A DNA stretch of 57,587 bases from Clostridiales bacterium (lineage in GTDB: Bacteria > Bacillota > Clostridia > Christensenellales > CAG-138): the NCBI GenBank assembly GCA_024698505.1, contig JAILRE010000021.1:1-57587 (forward strand). Reading direction: 5' to 3'. Under the pieces are notes generated by a model, which was not told where the DNA came from, made no database searches, and worked only from the letters and a program-made list of their open reading frames with translations. Shown one piece after another: positions 22,867-31,165 of this stretch. The position numbers and the translations under genes were made by a program. Positions within the stretch are counted from its first letter, which is position 1. Each line of letters begins with the position of its first letter.

Positions 22867-23334
22867 TTGATCGTCGGCAGCTATAACGTAGCGGTAGACG
22901 CGCAGGGCAGGCTGATCGTTCCGTCCGGATGGCATCCGGATCTGGGCGAAGGCGTTGTCGTCGTGCGTGACTTATCCCCGTCCGGTGAACACTTCCTCAC
23001 GGCGCTCACGGCGCAGGCTTTCGAAGGGCTGATCAACGACTTTGCTCACAACCCCAACACCTCCACCCGTTACAGAGACGCTTCTCGAAGCATCCTCCAG
23101 TACGCGTGCAACTGCAAGTTCGATCAGAAACGCCGCATCTCCGTAGATTCGGAAAACCTGAAGTACGCGGGTATCTCGGCAAACGCGGTCCTCACCGCCA
23201 ACATTCGTTCCAACAATCCCGTATTCGAGATCTGGGAGCCCGAGGCGCTTGAGCGCAACAACAAGGCTTACGACGAATGGCAGATCCAGGAGGCTCTTGA
23301 CAGGAACGCCGAGGAAGTGAGGTCGCTTCAATGA
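22867..23334 (+). CDS. mraZ: Transcriptional regulator / cell division protein MraZ
   Basis: 155 residues from a TTG at 22867, 9 bases after AGGAGG (translation would begin MIVGSYNVAVDAQGRLIVPSG). Upstream in-frame sequence includes the promoter, so the longer reading is not valid. MraZ is an AbrB-like ring-forming repressor of its own dcw operon. The first DxxxR box (DAQGRLIVP) is canonical; the second (DQKRRISVD) is altered, as is the usual RGLD segment (RDLSPSGEHFL). Position directly before rsmH secures the call. Stop overlaps the rsmH start (ATGA). Confidence 0.9.
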   Translation: MIVGSYNVAVDAQGRLIVPSGWHPDLGEGVVVVRDLSPSGEHFLTALTAQAFEGLINDFAHNPNTSTRYRDASRSILQYACNCKFDQKRRISVDSENLKYAGISANAVLTANIRSNNPVFEIWEPEALERNNKAYDEWQIQEALDRNAEEVRSLQ

Positions 23335-24287
23335 CCGATAGCTCCTACCACACTCCGATAATGCTTTCGCAGGTGCTGGAGCTGTTACGACCCGAGAGAT
23401 GCAGAGCGACCGTCGACGGCACTCTCGGAGGCGGAGGCCACAGCGAGGGCATTCTCGAGAGGCTTCCCGCAGGAGCGGTCCACTTCGGGATCGACCGCGA
23501 TATGGACGCATTGAACGCCGCTTCCGAGCGGCTTTCAAAATACGAGGGGTTCCGGGCCATCTACGGTAACTTCTTCGACATGAAGCAGCTCCTCCCCCTT
23601 GAGGAGTACGGGCTTGACGGAGTGGACGGAATAATCCTCGATCTGGGCGTGAGTTCACACCAGCTCGACGACGGGAGCCGCGGATTCTCCTACGGGATCG
23701 AAGCTCCGCTCGACATGAGGATGGACAGGAACGCTCCCCTCTCCGCTTACGAAGTCGTGAACGGATACTCATCCAAGAGACTGTTTGAAATAATCCGGGA
23801 TTACGGCGAGGAACGCTTCGCCTCCCGCATCGCGAACGCGATAGTAAAGGCCCGCGCATCGGGCGACATAAAGACGACGACCGAGCTTGCCGAAATAATA
23901 AAGGCGGCGATACCCGCGGCGGCGAGGCGCGAAGGTCCCCACCCCGCAAGGCGCACCTTCCAGGCGATAAGGATCGAAGTCAATCAGGAACTCGAAGGGC
24001 TTGCCGAGGCCGTAAAGAACGCGGCGGGCCTGCTGAACCCCGACGGAGTGATGTGCGTCATCACGTTCCACTCCCTCGAGGACAGGATAGTCAAGAACGT
24101 GTTCAGGGAACTGAAGGATCCCTGCACCTGCCCCCCATCGGCTCCCGTGTGCATCTGCGGGAAGAAGCCGCTGGCGGAGATACTTACTTCAAAGCCCATC
24201 GTCGCGGACGAGGAGGAGGTCCTCCGCAACCCGCGTTCGAGAAGCGCAAAACTGCGAGCGATAAGACGTACTCATAACAAAGAGTGA
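23331..24287 (+). CDS. rsmH: 16S rRNA m4C1402 methyltransferase RsmH
   Basis: 318 residues, normal length. Motifs: YHTPIMLSQVLELL start, VDGTLGGGGHSEGIL (SAM-binding loop), GIDRDMDAL, VDGIILDLGVSSHQLDDGSRGFSY, PLDMRMD, and the C-terminal FHSLEDRIVKNVFRE. It methylates N4 of C1402 in 16S rRNA, tuning the P site. Located as usual after mraZ (4-base overlap) and before ftsL. Confidence 0.97.
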   Translation: MTDSSYHTPIMLSQVLELLRPERCRATVDGTLGGGGHSEGILERLPAGAVHFGIDRDMDALNAASERLSKYEGFRAIYGNFFDMKQLLPLEEYGLDGVDGIILDLGVSSHQLDDGSRGFSYGIEAPLDMRMDRNAPLSAYEVVNGYSSKRLFEIIRDYGEERFASRIANAIVKARASGDIKTTTELAEIIKAAIPAAARREGPHPARRTFQAIRIEVNQELEGLAEAVKNAAGLLNPDGVMCVITFHSLEDRIVKNVFRELKDPCTCPPSAPVCICGKKPLAEILTSKPIVADEEEVLRNPRSRSAKLRAIRRTHNKE

Positions 24288-24298
24288 GGATGAATAAT

Positions 24299-24772
24299 AT
24301 GAGCATGCCGGAGAACAACAGGGGAAGAAAGAATCTTGACGCCATAAGGGTGTACGCGCCCAGCCGCGGAAACCTTGCCGTATCGAGCGAGGCGCTTCCC
24401 TATACCCGCGTTGCGGAGCCGCTCCCCAAGACCGAGCCCCGCCGCCGTCCCGTGCTCGTTCCCAACGCTCCCGCGAAGAAGCGCCGCACGCTCGCGGATC
24501 TTCTCAGGGAATACAAATTCCTTCCCAAGCTCGGCGCCGTCGTTTGCGTGCTCGCCGTTGCTTTTTCGCTTATAGTGATGCTCTCCGGTTTCAACAGTAT
24601 CTCAGCGGCTCAGAAGGATCTGAACAGCCTCAGCAAGCGCGTGTCCGAAATGGAGAACGTCGTCGAGAAGACGAACGTCGAGTACCTCTTCTCCATCGAT
24701 ATCGGCTCCGCTCACGACGCTGCGACCGCCGCGGGCATGTCCTACGCGGTGAACCCCAACGCGGGAAACTGA
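24299..24772 (+). CDS. ftsL: Cell division protein FtsL
   Basis: About 157 residues. Long basic, disordered cytoplasmic part to about residue 75, one transmembrane helix (KLGAVVCVLAVAFSLIVML), then a short coiled coil (ISAAQKDLNSLSKRVSEMENVVEKTNVEYL). This is the bitopic FtsL/DivIC layout; it should join DivIB and DivIC to activate FtsW-PBP at the septum. Primary sequence is poorly conserved, so position between rsmH and the PBP gene carries weight. In-frame starts at 24284 (GTG) and 24290 are possible; the ATG at 24299 has GAGG at good spacing. Confidence 0.85.
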   Translation: MSMPENNRGRKNLDAIRVYAPSRGNLAVSSEALPYTRVAEPLPKTEPRRRPVLVPNAPAKKRRTLADLLREYKFLPKLGAVVCVLAVAFSLIVMLSGFNSISAAQKDLNSLSKRVSEMENVVEKTNVEYLFSIDIGSAHDAATAAGMSYAVNPNAGN

Positions 24773-24797
24773 GCCTCGCTTCCGGAGGTGAAACGAT

Positions 24798-26981
24798 TTG
24801 GCAGAGAAGCGCAGAAAGAAAAAGCGTAGAATAAAACTCGTAACGCCAAATACAAAGCCGGCGCGGCCGCTGAAGGCGCGTCTGATGCATACGCTTTATG
24901 CCTATGGGCTGCTGTTTCTGTTGCTCACGGGTTTTTTGTTTGTTATACAGGTCATAATGGGGCCCAAGCTGCAGCGCTCCGCGCTCAGCCAGTGGACCAG
25001 GACCACCACCATATCCGCCGCCAGGGGCGAGATCCTGGACAGGACGGGCAAGGTGCTTGCGACCAACGCGGGCGTCTACAAGGTCGTCGTATGGCCCAAT
25101 CTCATGGCCGACAACGACAGGGTCCGCGCCGCGACCGAGCTTTCCAAGGTGCTCGGCATCGACTATGAAACGGTGCTCAGGCGCTGCTCCTCCACCCGCT
25201 ATCAGGAGATAGTGCTGAAGAGGCAGGTCGATTCCGCCACCTGCGACGCGATAAGGGCGCTCAAGCTCGGCAGGGGCGTCGGCGTTGCGGACGACAGCAA
25301 GCGATACTACCCCATGGGGAGCCTCCTTTCCCAGGTCATAGGCTTCACCAATATCGACAACTCGGGCCAGGCGGGGCTCGAGCTCTCCTACAACGAATAC
25401 CTTGCCGGCACGGACGGCAGGATGATCGCCGAAACGGACAGCTCCGGCAACCTCGTGGCCTACGGCGTGGTCGATCTTATCGATCCCATCGACGGGCTCA
25501 AGCTCACCGTGACCTGCGACAGCGTGATAGAGAGCTATCTCGAAAACGCGCTGGCGGAGGCCATGGAAGTCAATAACGCGAAATCGGCGCAGGGCATAGT
25601 CATGGACTGCAGGACCGGCGCCATACTCGCCATCTCCACCCAGCCGGGGTACGACCCCAACGATCCGCCGAGGAACGACCTTGAAAAGCTCGCCGAGCTT
25701 TCGAGGAACCGCATCGTCACGGACGTTTACGAGCCCGGCTCCACCTTCAAGATAATCACCCTGTCCGCGGCGATCGATTCCGGCGCGGCGGATCTTGATT
25801 CGTCCTTCTTCTGCGGAGGCAAGTATCTCGTTAACGGCGAGAGCATCCATTGCTGGAGGCTTGCGGGCCACGGCAGCCAGGATCTCACGCAGGCGGCGGA
25901 AAACAGCTGCAACTGCGCGTTCATGCAGATGGCCCTTCGCATGGGCAAGGAGACCTTCTACGACTACATCTACTCCTTCGGCTTCGGCAGGTCCACGGAA
26001 AGCGGCCTCCTCGGCGAAACGAGCGGCATAGTCACCCACCAGAAATACATCACCGACAACGATCTTGCGAGGATCGGATTCGGTCAGAGCATAGCCGTCA
26101 CCCCCATACAGCTCGCAAGCGCGGTCTGCGCTGCCGTCAACGGCGGCGAGCTGCATCAGCCCCACATTATCGAGCGCATGACCGATAAGGACGGCAACGT
26201 GGTCTACTCCGCGAACACCGCCCCCATACGCAGGGTGATCTCCGAAGAGACCTCCGCGAAGGTGCGCAGGATACTGCAGAGCGTCGTCGACAACGGCACA
26301 GGCAGGAACTGCAAGATCGCGGGCTACAGCGTGGGCGGCAAGACCGGCACCGCACAGAAATACGACGAATACGGCAGAGTCGCTCAGGGCAACTACATCT
26401 GCTCCTTCATAGGGTTCGCTCCCGCGGAGGATCCGAGGTACGTGTGCCTGATACTCGTTGACGAGCCCCGCGTGAGCTCCATATTCGGCAGCACCGTCGC
26501 GGCGCCCTTCGTCAAGAACGTGCTCGAAGATCTGCTCCATTACAGCGGCGTCACCCCGAACACCGCGCAGGAGACCGTGCAGGTCCCCGACGTTACGGGG
26601 CTCACCGCCGCGGAGGCCAAGGAAAAGCTCGAGGCTCTCGGGCTGTTCGGCGTCTCACAGAGCAGCGGCGAGATACTGGCTCAGGTGCCCGCGGCGGGCG
26701 AGACCGTAGCCGCAGGCTTCCAGATACTGCTCTACACGGGCGTAAACGAGGATGAGCCCGACGAGCCCTACATGGAGTACGTCGAAATGCCCGACCTGAA
26801 GGGCAAGACTCCGCTCCAGGTATACGACATACTGACGGGCCTCGGCCTCGTTCCCGTGTTCGAGAACGACGATCCCTCGGGCGAAGCTTACGACCAGTCC
26901 ATCTCCCCCGATTCCATCGTGGCCGTCGGGCAGAGGGTGCTGGTGCTGTTCAAGTTCGAGCCCAAGGAAGAGGAAGAATGA
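24798..26981 (+). CDS. ftsI: Class B penicillin-binding protein with two PASTA domains (FtsI/SpoVD type)
   Basis: 727 residues, TTG start at 24798 after GGAGGTG. N-terminal transmembrane helix (about 30-52), dimerisation domain with RGEILDRTGKVLATN, then transpeptidase domain: EPGSTFK (catalytic Ser about 314), SCN (about 369) and KTGTAQ (about 514). Two PASTA repeats follow (about 595-655 and 665-725: VPDVTGLTAAEAKEKLEALGL and MPDLKGKTPLQVYDILTGLGL). It crosslinks septal or, if SpoVD, spore-cortex peptidoglycan with the SEDS partner. Gene order fits either the vegetative or the sporulation enzyme; two PASTA units favour a PBP2x-like divisome enzyme but do not decide it. Confidence 0.93.
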   Translation: MAEKRRKKKRRIKLVTPNTKPARPLKARLMHTLYAYGLLFLLLTGFLFVIQVIMGPKLQRSALSQWTRTTTISAARGEILDRTGKVLATNAGVYKVVVWPNLMADNDRVRAATELSKVLGIDYETVLRRCSSTRYQEIVLKRQVDSATCDAIRALKLGRGVGVADDSKRYYPMGSLLSQVIGFTNIDNSGQAGLELSYNEYLAGTDGRMIAETDSSGNLVAYGVVDLIDPIDGLKLTVTCDSVIESYLENALAEAMEVNNAKSAQGIVMDCRTGAILAISTQPGYDPNDPPRNDLEKLAELSRNRIVTDVYEPGSTFKIITLSAAIDSGAADLDSSFFCGGKYLVNGESIHCWRLAGHGSQDLTQAAENSCNCAFMQMALRMGKETFYDYIYSFGFGRSTESGLLGETSGIVTHQKYITDNDLARIGFGQSIAVTPIQLASAVCAAVNGGELHQPHIIERMTDKDGNVVYSANTAPIRRVISEETSAKVRRILQSVVDNGTGRNCKIAGYSVGGKTGTAQKYDEYGRVAQGNYICSFIGFAPAEDPRYVCLILVDEPRVSSIFGSTVAAPFVKNVLEDLLHYSGVTPNTAQETVQVPDVTGLTAAEAKEKLEALGLFGVSQSSGEILAQVPAAGETVAAGFQILLYTGVNEDEPDEPYMEYVEMPDLKGKTPLQVYDILTGLGLVPVFENDDPSGEAYDQSISPDSIVAVGQRVLVLFKFEPKEEEE

Positions 26982-27039
26982 TAAAGGCTTCGGCCGTTCC
27001 CCATAAACGAAAGCCCCGCATCGGGGCGAGGAGGTTCAT

Positions 27040-28503
27040 ATGCTGCTTTCCAAACTGATAGAGGACACCGGCTTTACGCTCATCAACGCGGGCGGAAAGG
27101 ACATAGATATAAAAAGGATCGAGTACGATTCGAGGAGGGTCAAGGCGGGCGGCCTGTTCGCGTGCGTCGTAGGCACGTTCAAGGACGGCCATGATTTCGC
27201 CGAAGGCGCGCTTGCAAACGGCGCGTCCGTGCTCCTCGTCGAGCGCGAGCTGCCCTTCCCCGTCCCGCAGGTGATAGCTCCCAATTCCAGAAGGGCTATG
27301 GCGCTCCTCGCGCAGAAGCTCTACGGCTATCCCGCAAAGCAGCTGAGGATAATCGGCGTCACCGGTACGAACGGCAAGACGACGACCACCTACATGGTCA
27401 AATCCGTCGCGGAGAAATGCGGCCTTAAGGTGGGCCTCATAGGCACGATCCGCAACATAATAGGCGACCGCGTCATCTCCACGCAGCGCACCACTCCCGA
27501 ATCCACCGAGCTTCAGGAGATACTCCGCATGATGGCGGACGAGGGCGTGGACCTCGTCGTGATGGAGGTCAGCTCCCACTCCCTCGATCAGGAGCGCGTT
27601 TACGGCATCGAGTTCGAGATCGGCGGCTTCACGAACCTCACGCAGGATCATCTCGATTATCACAAGACCTTCGACAACTACCTCGCCGCCAAGAGGAAGC
27701 TCTTCGAGCGCAGCGGATTCGCCGTCGTCAACGCGGACGATCCGTATTCCAAGCGTCTGCTCGAGGGCCTTGACGTGCCGAGGATGACCTACGCCGTGCG
27801 CGAGCCGGCGGATATCTACGCCAACGACATAGAGATATGCGTCCGCGACGTTGAGTTCGACATGACCACTCCCGCGGGCAGCGCGCATATCTCCGTTCCC
27901 ATTCCCGGGCTCTTCAACGTGTTCAACGCCATGCTGGCGGCGGGCATCTGCGTGAAGCTCGGCTTCCCGATGGATAAGATCGTCGAGGGCCTGAGGGACG
28001 TCGCGGGAGTCACCGGCAGGATGGAATCCCTCGATACGACGGGCTTCCCGTTCTCCGTGATACTCGACTTCGCCCACACGCCCGACGGCATAATCAATCT
28101 GCTCACCTCCGTCCGCGAATTCGCAAAGGGCCGCGTGATAACCGTATTCGGCTGCGGCGGCGACCGCGATCACGCCAAGCGCTCCATAATGGGCGAGGCC
28201 GCGGGCAGGTATTCCGATTTCTGCGTAGTCACCTCGGATAACCCCCGCACGGAGGATCCCATGGCGATAATCGGCAACGTGCTGGACGGCGTTAACAAGA
28301 CGGCCGTCGAATACGTCGTGATACAGAACCGCCGCGAGGCGATCAAATACGCCCTCACCCACGCGAGGCCCGACGACGTGGTCGTGCTTGCGGGAAAGGG
28401 CCACGAGACCTATCAGGAGATCAACAACGTCAAATACCCCTTCGACGAGAAGGTCGTCGTCGCCGAGCTCCTCGACGAGATGAGAAAGAACGCGGACAGG
28501 TAA
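27040..28503 (+). CDS. murE: UDP-N-acetylmuramyl-tripeptide synthetase MurE
   Basis: 487 residues. ATP loop GTNGKTTTTYM at about 108-118; substrate segments RTTPESTELQEIL and EVSSHSLDQERVYGIEFEIGGFTNLTQDHLDYH; C-terminal DNPRTEDP, the signature that selects meso-diaminopimelate as the third amino acid (DNPRxE-P). It therefore most likely adds meso-DAP to UDP-MurNAc-L-Ala-D-Glu. ATG after GGAGG (27040). It is followed directly by mraY; murF, normally between them, is absent. Confidence 0.97.
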   Translation: MLLSKLIEDTGFTLINAGGKDIDIKRIEYDSRRVKAGGLFACVVGTFKDGHDFAEGALANGASVLLVERELPFPVPQVIAPNSRRAMALLAQKLYGYPAKQLRIIGVTGTNGKTTTTYMVKSVAEKCGLKVGLIGTIRNIIGDRVISTQRTTPESTELQEILRMMADEGVDLVVMEVSSHSLDQERVYGIEFEIGGFTNLTQDHLDYHKTFDNYLAAKRKLFERSGFAVVNADDPYSKRLLEGLDVPRMTYAVREPADIYANDIEICVRDVEFDMTTPAGSAHISVPIPGLFNVFNAMLAAGICVKLGFPMDKIVEGLRDVAGVTGRMESLDTTGFPFSVILDFAHTPDGIINLLTSVREFAKGRVITVFGCGGDRDHAKRSIMGEAAGRYSDFCVVTSDNPRTEDPMAIIGNVLDGVNKTAVEYVVIQNRREAIKYALTHARPDDVVVLAGKGHETYQEINNVKYPFDEKVVVAELLDEMRKNADR

Positions 28504-28538
28504 GGCTTTACCCGTCGACAATCGGGAGGTAACAAAAG

Positions 28539-29564
28539 ATGCAGGACTTTATGCGCGTGATACTTGCCTTTATCGCATCGGCGGCTGCCGTTATGGCGAT
28601 AGCTCCCTTCTTCATACCCATGCTGCGCCGCATGAAATACGGCCAGGTGGAGCGCGAGGAGGGCCCCCACGCCCATTCCGCCAAGGAGGGCACTCCCTCC
28701 ATGGGCGGCATAATGTTTATAATCGGCATCATAATCGCCTCCCTTGCTTTTTCCAAATGGAACATAGCCCTGCAGTACACCGTGCCCGCCGTCATAATGA
28801 TGGTCGGCTTCGGGCTCGTCGGCTTCCTTGACGATTTCATCAAGGTGCGCCGCAAGAGGAACCTCGGTCTCAGGGCTTACCAGAAGATAATCGCTCAGTT
28901 CGTGCTGGCGGCGGCGGTCGCGCTCTTCGCCTATAAGTACATCGGCTCCGAGATATGGTTCGCGGCCTTCGACTGCAAGGTGGATTTCGGCTTCTGGTAC
29001 ATCCCCCTCGTGATGTTCACCGTTATCGCGATCGTCAACAGCACCAACCTGACCGACGGTCTCGACGGGCTTGCCTCCGGCGTCACGCTGATCTACTCCG
29101 TGGCGATGGGCATAATATTCCTCTACCTCGGCGCGGCGTTCTCGCAGTCCTTCGCGAACGCCCCGATCATGACCGCCGAGGCGGACGGCATGACGAACAT
29201 GGCGGTATTCGCCTTCGCCGCTGCGGGCGGCTGCATGGGCTTCCTTTCGAAGAACAGCTACCCCGCCAAGGTATTCATGGGCGATACCGGCTCCATGGCG
29301 CTCGGCGGAGCCATCTGCGCCATGGTGATCTATTCAAGGCATATCTTCCTTTTCCTGCTGATGGGCTGCTGCATAGTGGCCTCCGCCGTGAGCGTAGTGC
29401 TCCAGGTGGGCTCCTTCAAGCTCCGTCACGGAAAGAGGATATTCAAAATGGCCCCTCTGCACCATCATTTCGAGCTCCTGGGCTACCCGGAGACGAAGAT
29501 AGTCACGGGCTATATGATCGTGACGGCTATAGTCTGCCTTGCGGCGCTTATGCTGTTCATGTAA
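28539..29564 (+). CDS. mraY: Phospho-N-acetylmuramoyl-pentapeptide transferase MraY
   Basis: 341 residues, ten predicted membrane helices. Conserved loops: EGPHAHSAKEGTPSMGGIMF, VGFLDDFIKVRRKRNLGL (catalytic Asp pair), NSTNLTDGLDGLASG, FMGDTGSMALGG, and MAPLHHHFELLGYPETKIV. It transfers phospho-MurNAc-pentapeptide to undecaprenyl phosphate, making lipid I at the inner membrane face. Followed by the structured terminator-like element at 29580-29713. Confidence 0.98.
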   Translation: MQDFMRVILAFIASAAAVMAIAPFFIPMLRRMKYGQVEREEGPHAHSAKEGTPSMGGIMFIIGIIIASLAFSKWNIALQYTVPAVIMMVGFGLVGFLDDFIKVRRKRNLGLRAYQKIIAQFVLAAAVALFAYKYIGSEIWFAAFDCKVDFGFWYIPLVMFTVIAIVNSTNLTDGLDGLASGVTLIYSVAMGIIFLYLGAAFSQSFANAPIMTAEADGMTNMAVFAFAAAGGCMGFLSKNSYPAKVFMGDTGSMALGGAICAMVIYSRHIFLFLLMGCCIVASAVSVVLQVGSFKLRHGKRIFKMAPLHHHFELLGYPETKIVTGYMIVTAIVCLAALMLFM

Positions 29565-29579
29565 AACTTTGTTGACTTT

Positions 29580-29713
29580 GGCCGTTCGGCAGCTTTAAGG
29601 CTGCGGTTCACGTTGGCACTTGACGCGATCCTTCGAGCGCGGGGCTGAAGGGCGCTTGCAAGAGCGTGCTCTCCTCTTGCAAGCTCCCCGCTCCCTACCG
29701 AACGGCCTTTTTT
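29580..29713 (+). promoter_or_regulatory. Multi-helix RNA element closed by a terminator stem, between mraY and murD
   Basis: GGCCGTTCGG (29580-29589) pairs perfectly with CCGAACGGCC (29698-29707), followed by TTTTTT, a complete intrinsic terminator. Instead of a short loop it encloses 108 bases that form further helices: GCAGC/GCTGC at 29590-29605, CGCGATC/GA-CGCG near 29625-29641, GCGGGG/CCCCGC near 29638-29692 and CTTGCAAGAG/CTCTTGCAAG near 29654-29682. This is the layout of a cis-regulatory RNA or of an element inserted into a terminator loop. No known riboswitch class is recognised, and no T-box sequence is present. Confidence 0.6.
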
Positions 29714-29756
29714 GAAAAGATCTCCGAAAAGAGTTCATATAAAGCGAGGCATAGTT

Positions 29757-31148
29757 ATGGAAGAAAAGAAAACCGCACTCATAGTCGGCATGGCAAAGAG
29801 CGGCATATCCTCCGCGAAACTGCTCTATCACGCAGGATACCGCGTGATAATAAACGACCTTAAGCACGAGATAGACGGGCTTTACGATGCCCTCTCCGGC
29901 ATAGAATATGAAGACCGCCTGGGCGTGCCTCCCGAGGCGCTGCTCGAGGGCGTGGATCTTATGGTGCTCTCCCCCGTCATACCCATATTCCGTCCGTTCG
30001 TCAGGACGGCAATGTCCATGGGCATAGAGGTCATCGGCGAGATCGAGCTCGGCTACAGATACTGCGACCGCGGCACTCGATTCGTCTGCATAGGCGGCAC
30101 CAACGGCAAGACCACGACCACCGCGCTGACGGGCGAAATATTCAAGGCCGACTGCGAAATGCGCGATAACGGAACGAGGACTTTCGTGCTCGGCAATATC
30201 GGCATCCCCATAACGGAGCACGCGCTTGAGACGAGGGCGGGCGACACCGTAGTCGCCGAGACGGCCTCCCTGCAGCTTGAAAGCATAGTGGATTTCCGCG
30301 CCAACGCCGCGGGCCTTCTCAACATAACCGAGGATCATATCAACCGTTTCGGCTCCATGGAGGCATATATCGCCGCCAAGATGCGTATGTTCGAGAATCA
30401 GACGGAGGACGACATAGCCGTTCTTAACGCCGACGATCCCATAGTGATGAGCGCGAAGACGAGGGCGAAGGTGCTCCTGTTCTCCCGCCTGCACGAGGTC
30501 GCGAACGGCGCGTTCGTAAGGGACGGCATGATCATTTACCGCCGCGGCTGCATAGAGGTCCCCGTCATCCCCGCGGACGAACTGGGCATCCCCGGAGGAC
30601 ACAACCTCGAGAACGCGCTCTGCGCGGTCTGCCTCTCGCTCGGCATGGGCGTGCACGTGGAGGCTTTGAGGAAGGTCCTGCGCGAGTTCAAGGGCGTTGA
30701 GCACCGCATAGAATTCACGAGGGTGCTTGACGGAGTTACCTATTATAATGACTCCAAGGGCACGAATCCCGAATCCACCATAAAGGCGATCGAGGCCATG
30801 AAGCAGCCCACGGTGCTGCTCCTCGGCGCGGGCAATTACGATAAGAAGAGCGACTACCGCCCCGTTTTCCGCGCCTTCAACGGCAAGGTGCGCGCGGTCG
30901 TCGTAAACGGCTCCAACACGGAGGCCATAATGCAGGCCGCCGTGGACGAGGGCTTCACCGAGATAGTCGCCGTCGGCGAGGATTTCGGCGAAATGATCTC
31001 CACCGCGAGGTCCCTTGCGCACGAGGGCGACGCCGTACTGCTCTCCCCCGCCTGCGCGAGCTGGGGCATGTTCCGCGATTACGAACAGCGCGGCGAGTTA
31101 TTCAAGCAGATAGTCAACTCCTTTGAGGAGACCCCGAAGGAAGAATAA
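29757..31148 (+). CDS. murD: UDP-N-acetylmuramoyl-L-alanine:D-glutamate ligase MurD
   Basis: 463 residues from the ATG at 29757 (GAGG 8 bases upstream); a start at 29712 would include sequence just after the terminator and is unlikely. N-terminal Rossmann-like ALIVGMAKSGISSAKLLYHAGYRV, ATP loop GTNGKTTTTALTG (about 113-125), NITEDHINRF, VEHRIEFTRVLDGVTYYNDSKGTNPEST, and LLSPACASWGMFRDYEQRGELF are all characteristic. It adds D-Glu to UDP-MurNAc-L-Ala in the cytoplasm. First gene after the element at 29580-29713, so its expression may be reduced or conditionally controlled relative to mraY. Confidence 0.96.
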   Translation: MEEKKTALIVGMAKSGISSAKLLYHAGYRVIINDLKHEIDGLYDALSGIEYEDRLGVPPEALLEGVDLMVLSPVIPIFRPFVRTAMSMGIEVIGEIELGYRYCDRGTRFVCIGGTNGKTTTTALTGEIFKADCEMRDNGTRTFVLGNIGIPITEHALETRAGDTVVAETASLQLESIVDFRANAAGLLNITEDHINRFGSMEAYIAAKMRMFENQTEDDIAVLNADDPIVMSAKTRAKVLLFSRLHEVANGAFVRDGMIIYRRGCIEVPVIPADELGIPGGHNLENALCAVCLSLGMGVHVEALRKVLREFKGVEHRIEFTRVLDGVTYYNDSKGTNPESTIKAIEAMKQPTVLLLGAGNYDKKSDYRPVFRAFNGKVRAVVVNGSNTEAIMQAAVDEGFTEIVAVGEDFGEMISTARSLAHEGDAVLLSPACASWGMFRDYEQRGELFKQIVNSFEETPKEE

Positions 31149-31165
31149 AACGATAAGGAACAGGC

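Noticed and set aside
26950-28521. 523-codon minus-strand frame opposite murE
   Set aside because: Antisense shadow of a certain gene; no ribosome binding site or family resemblance.
29580-29713. T-box or known amino-acid riboswitch before murD
   Set aside because: No AGGGTGGNACCGCG antiterminator sequence and no specifier-loop layout.
29712-29756. Upstream start for murD giving 15 extra residues
   Set aside because: Would begin right after the terminator T-run; the ATG at 29757 has GAGG at proper spacing and matches the family N-terminus.
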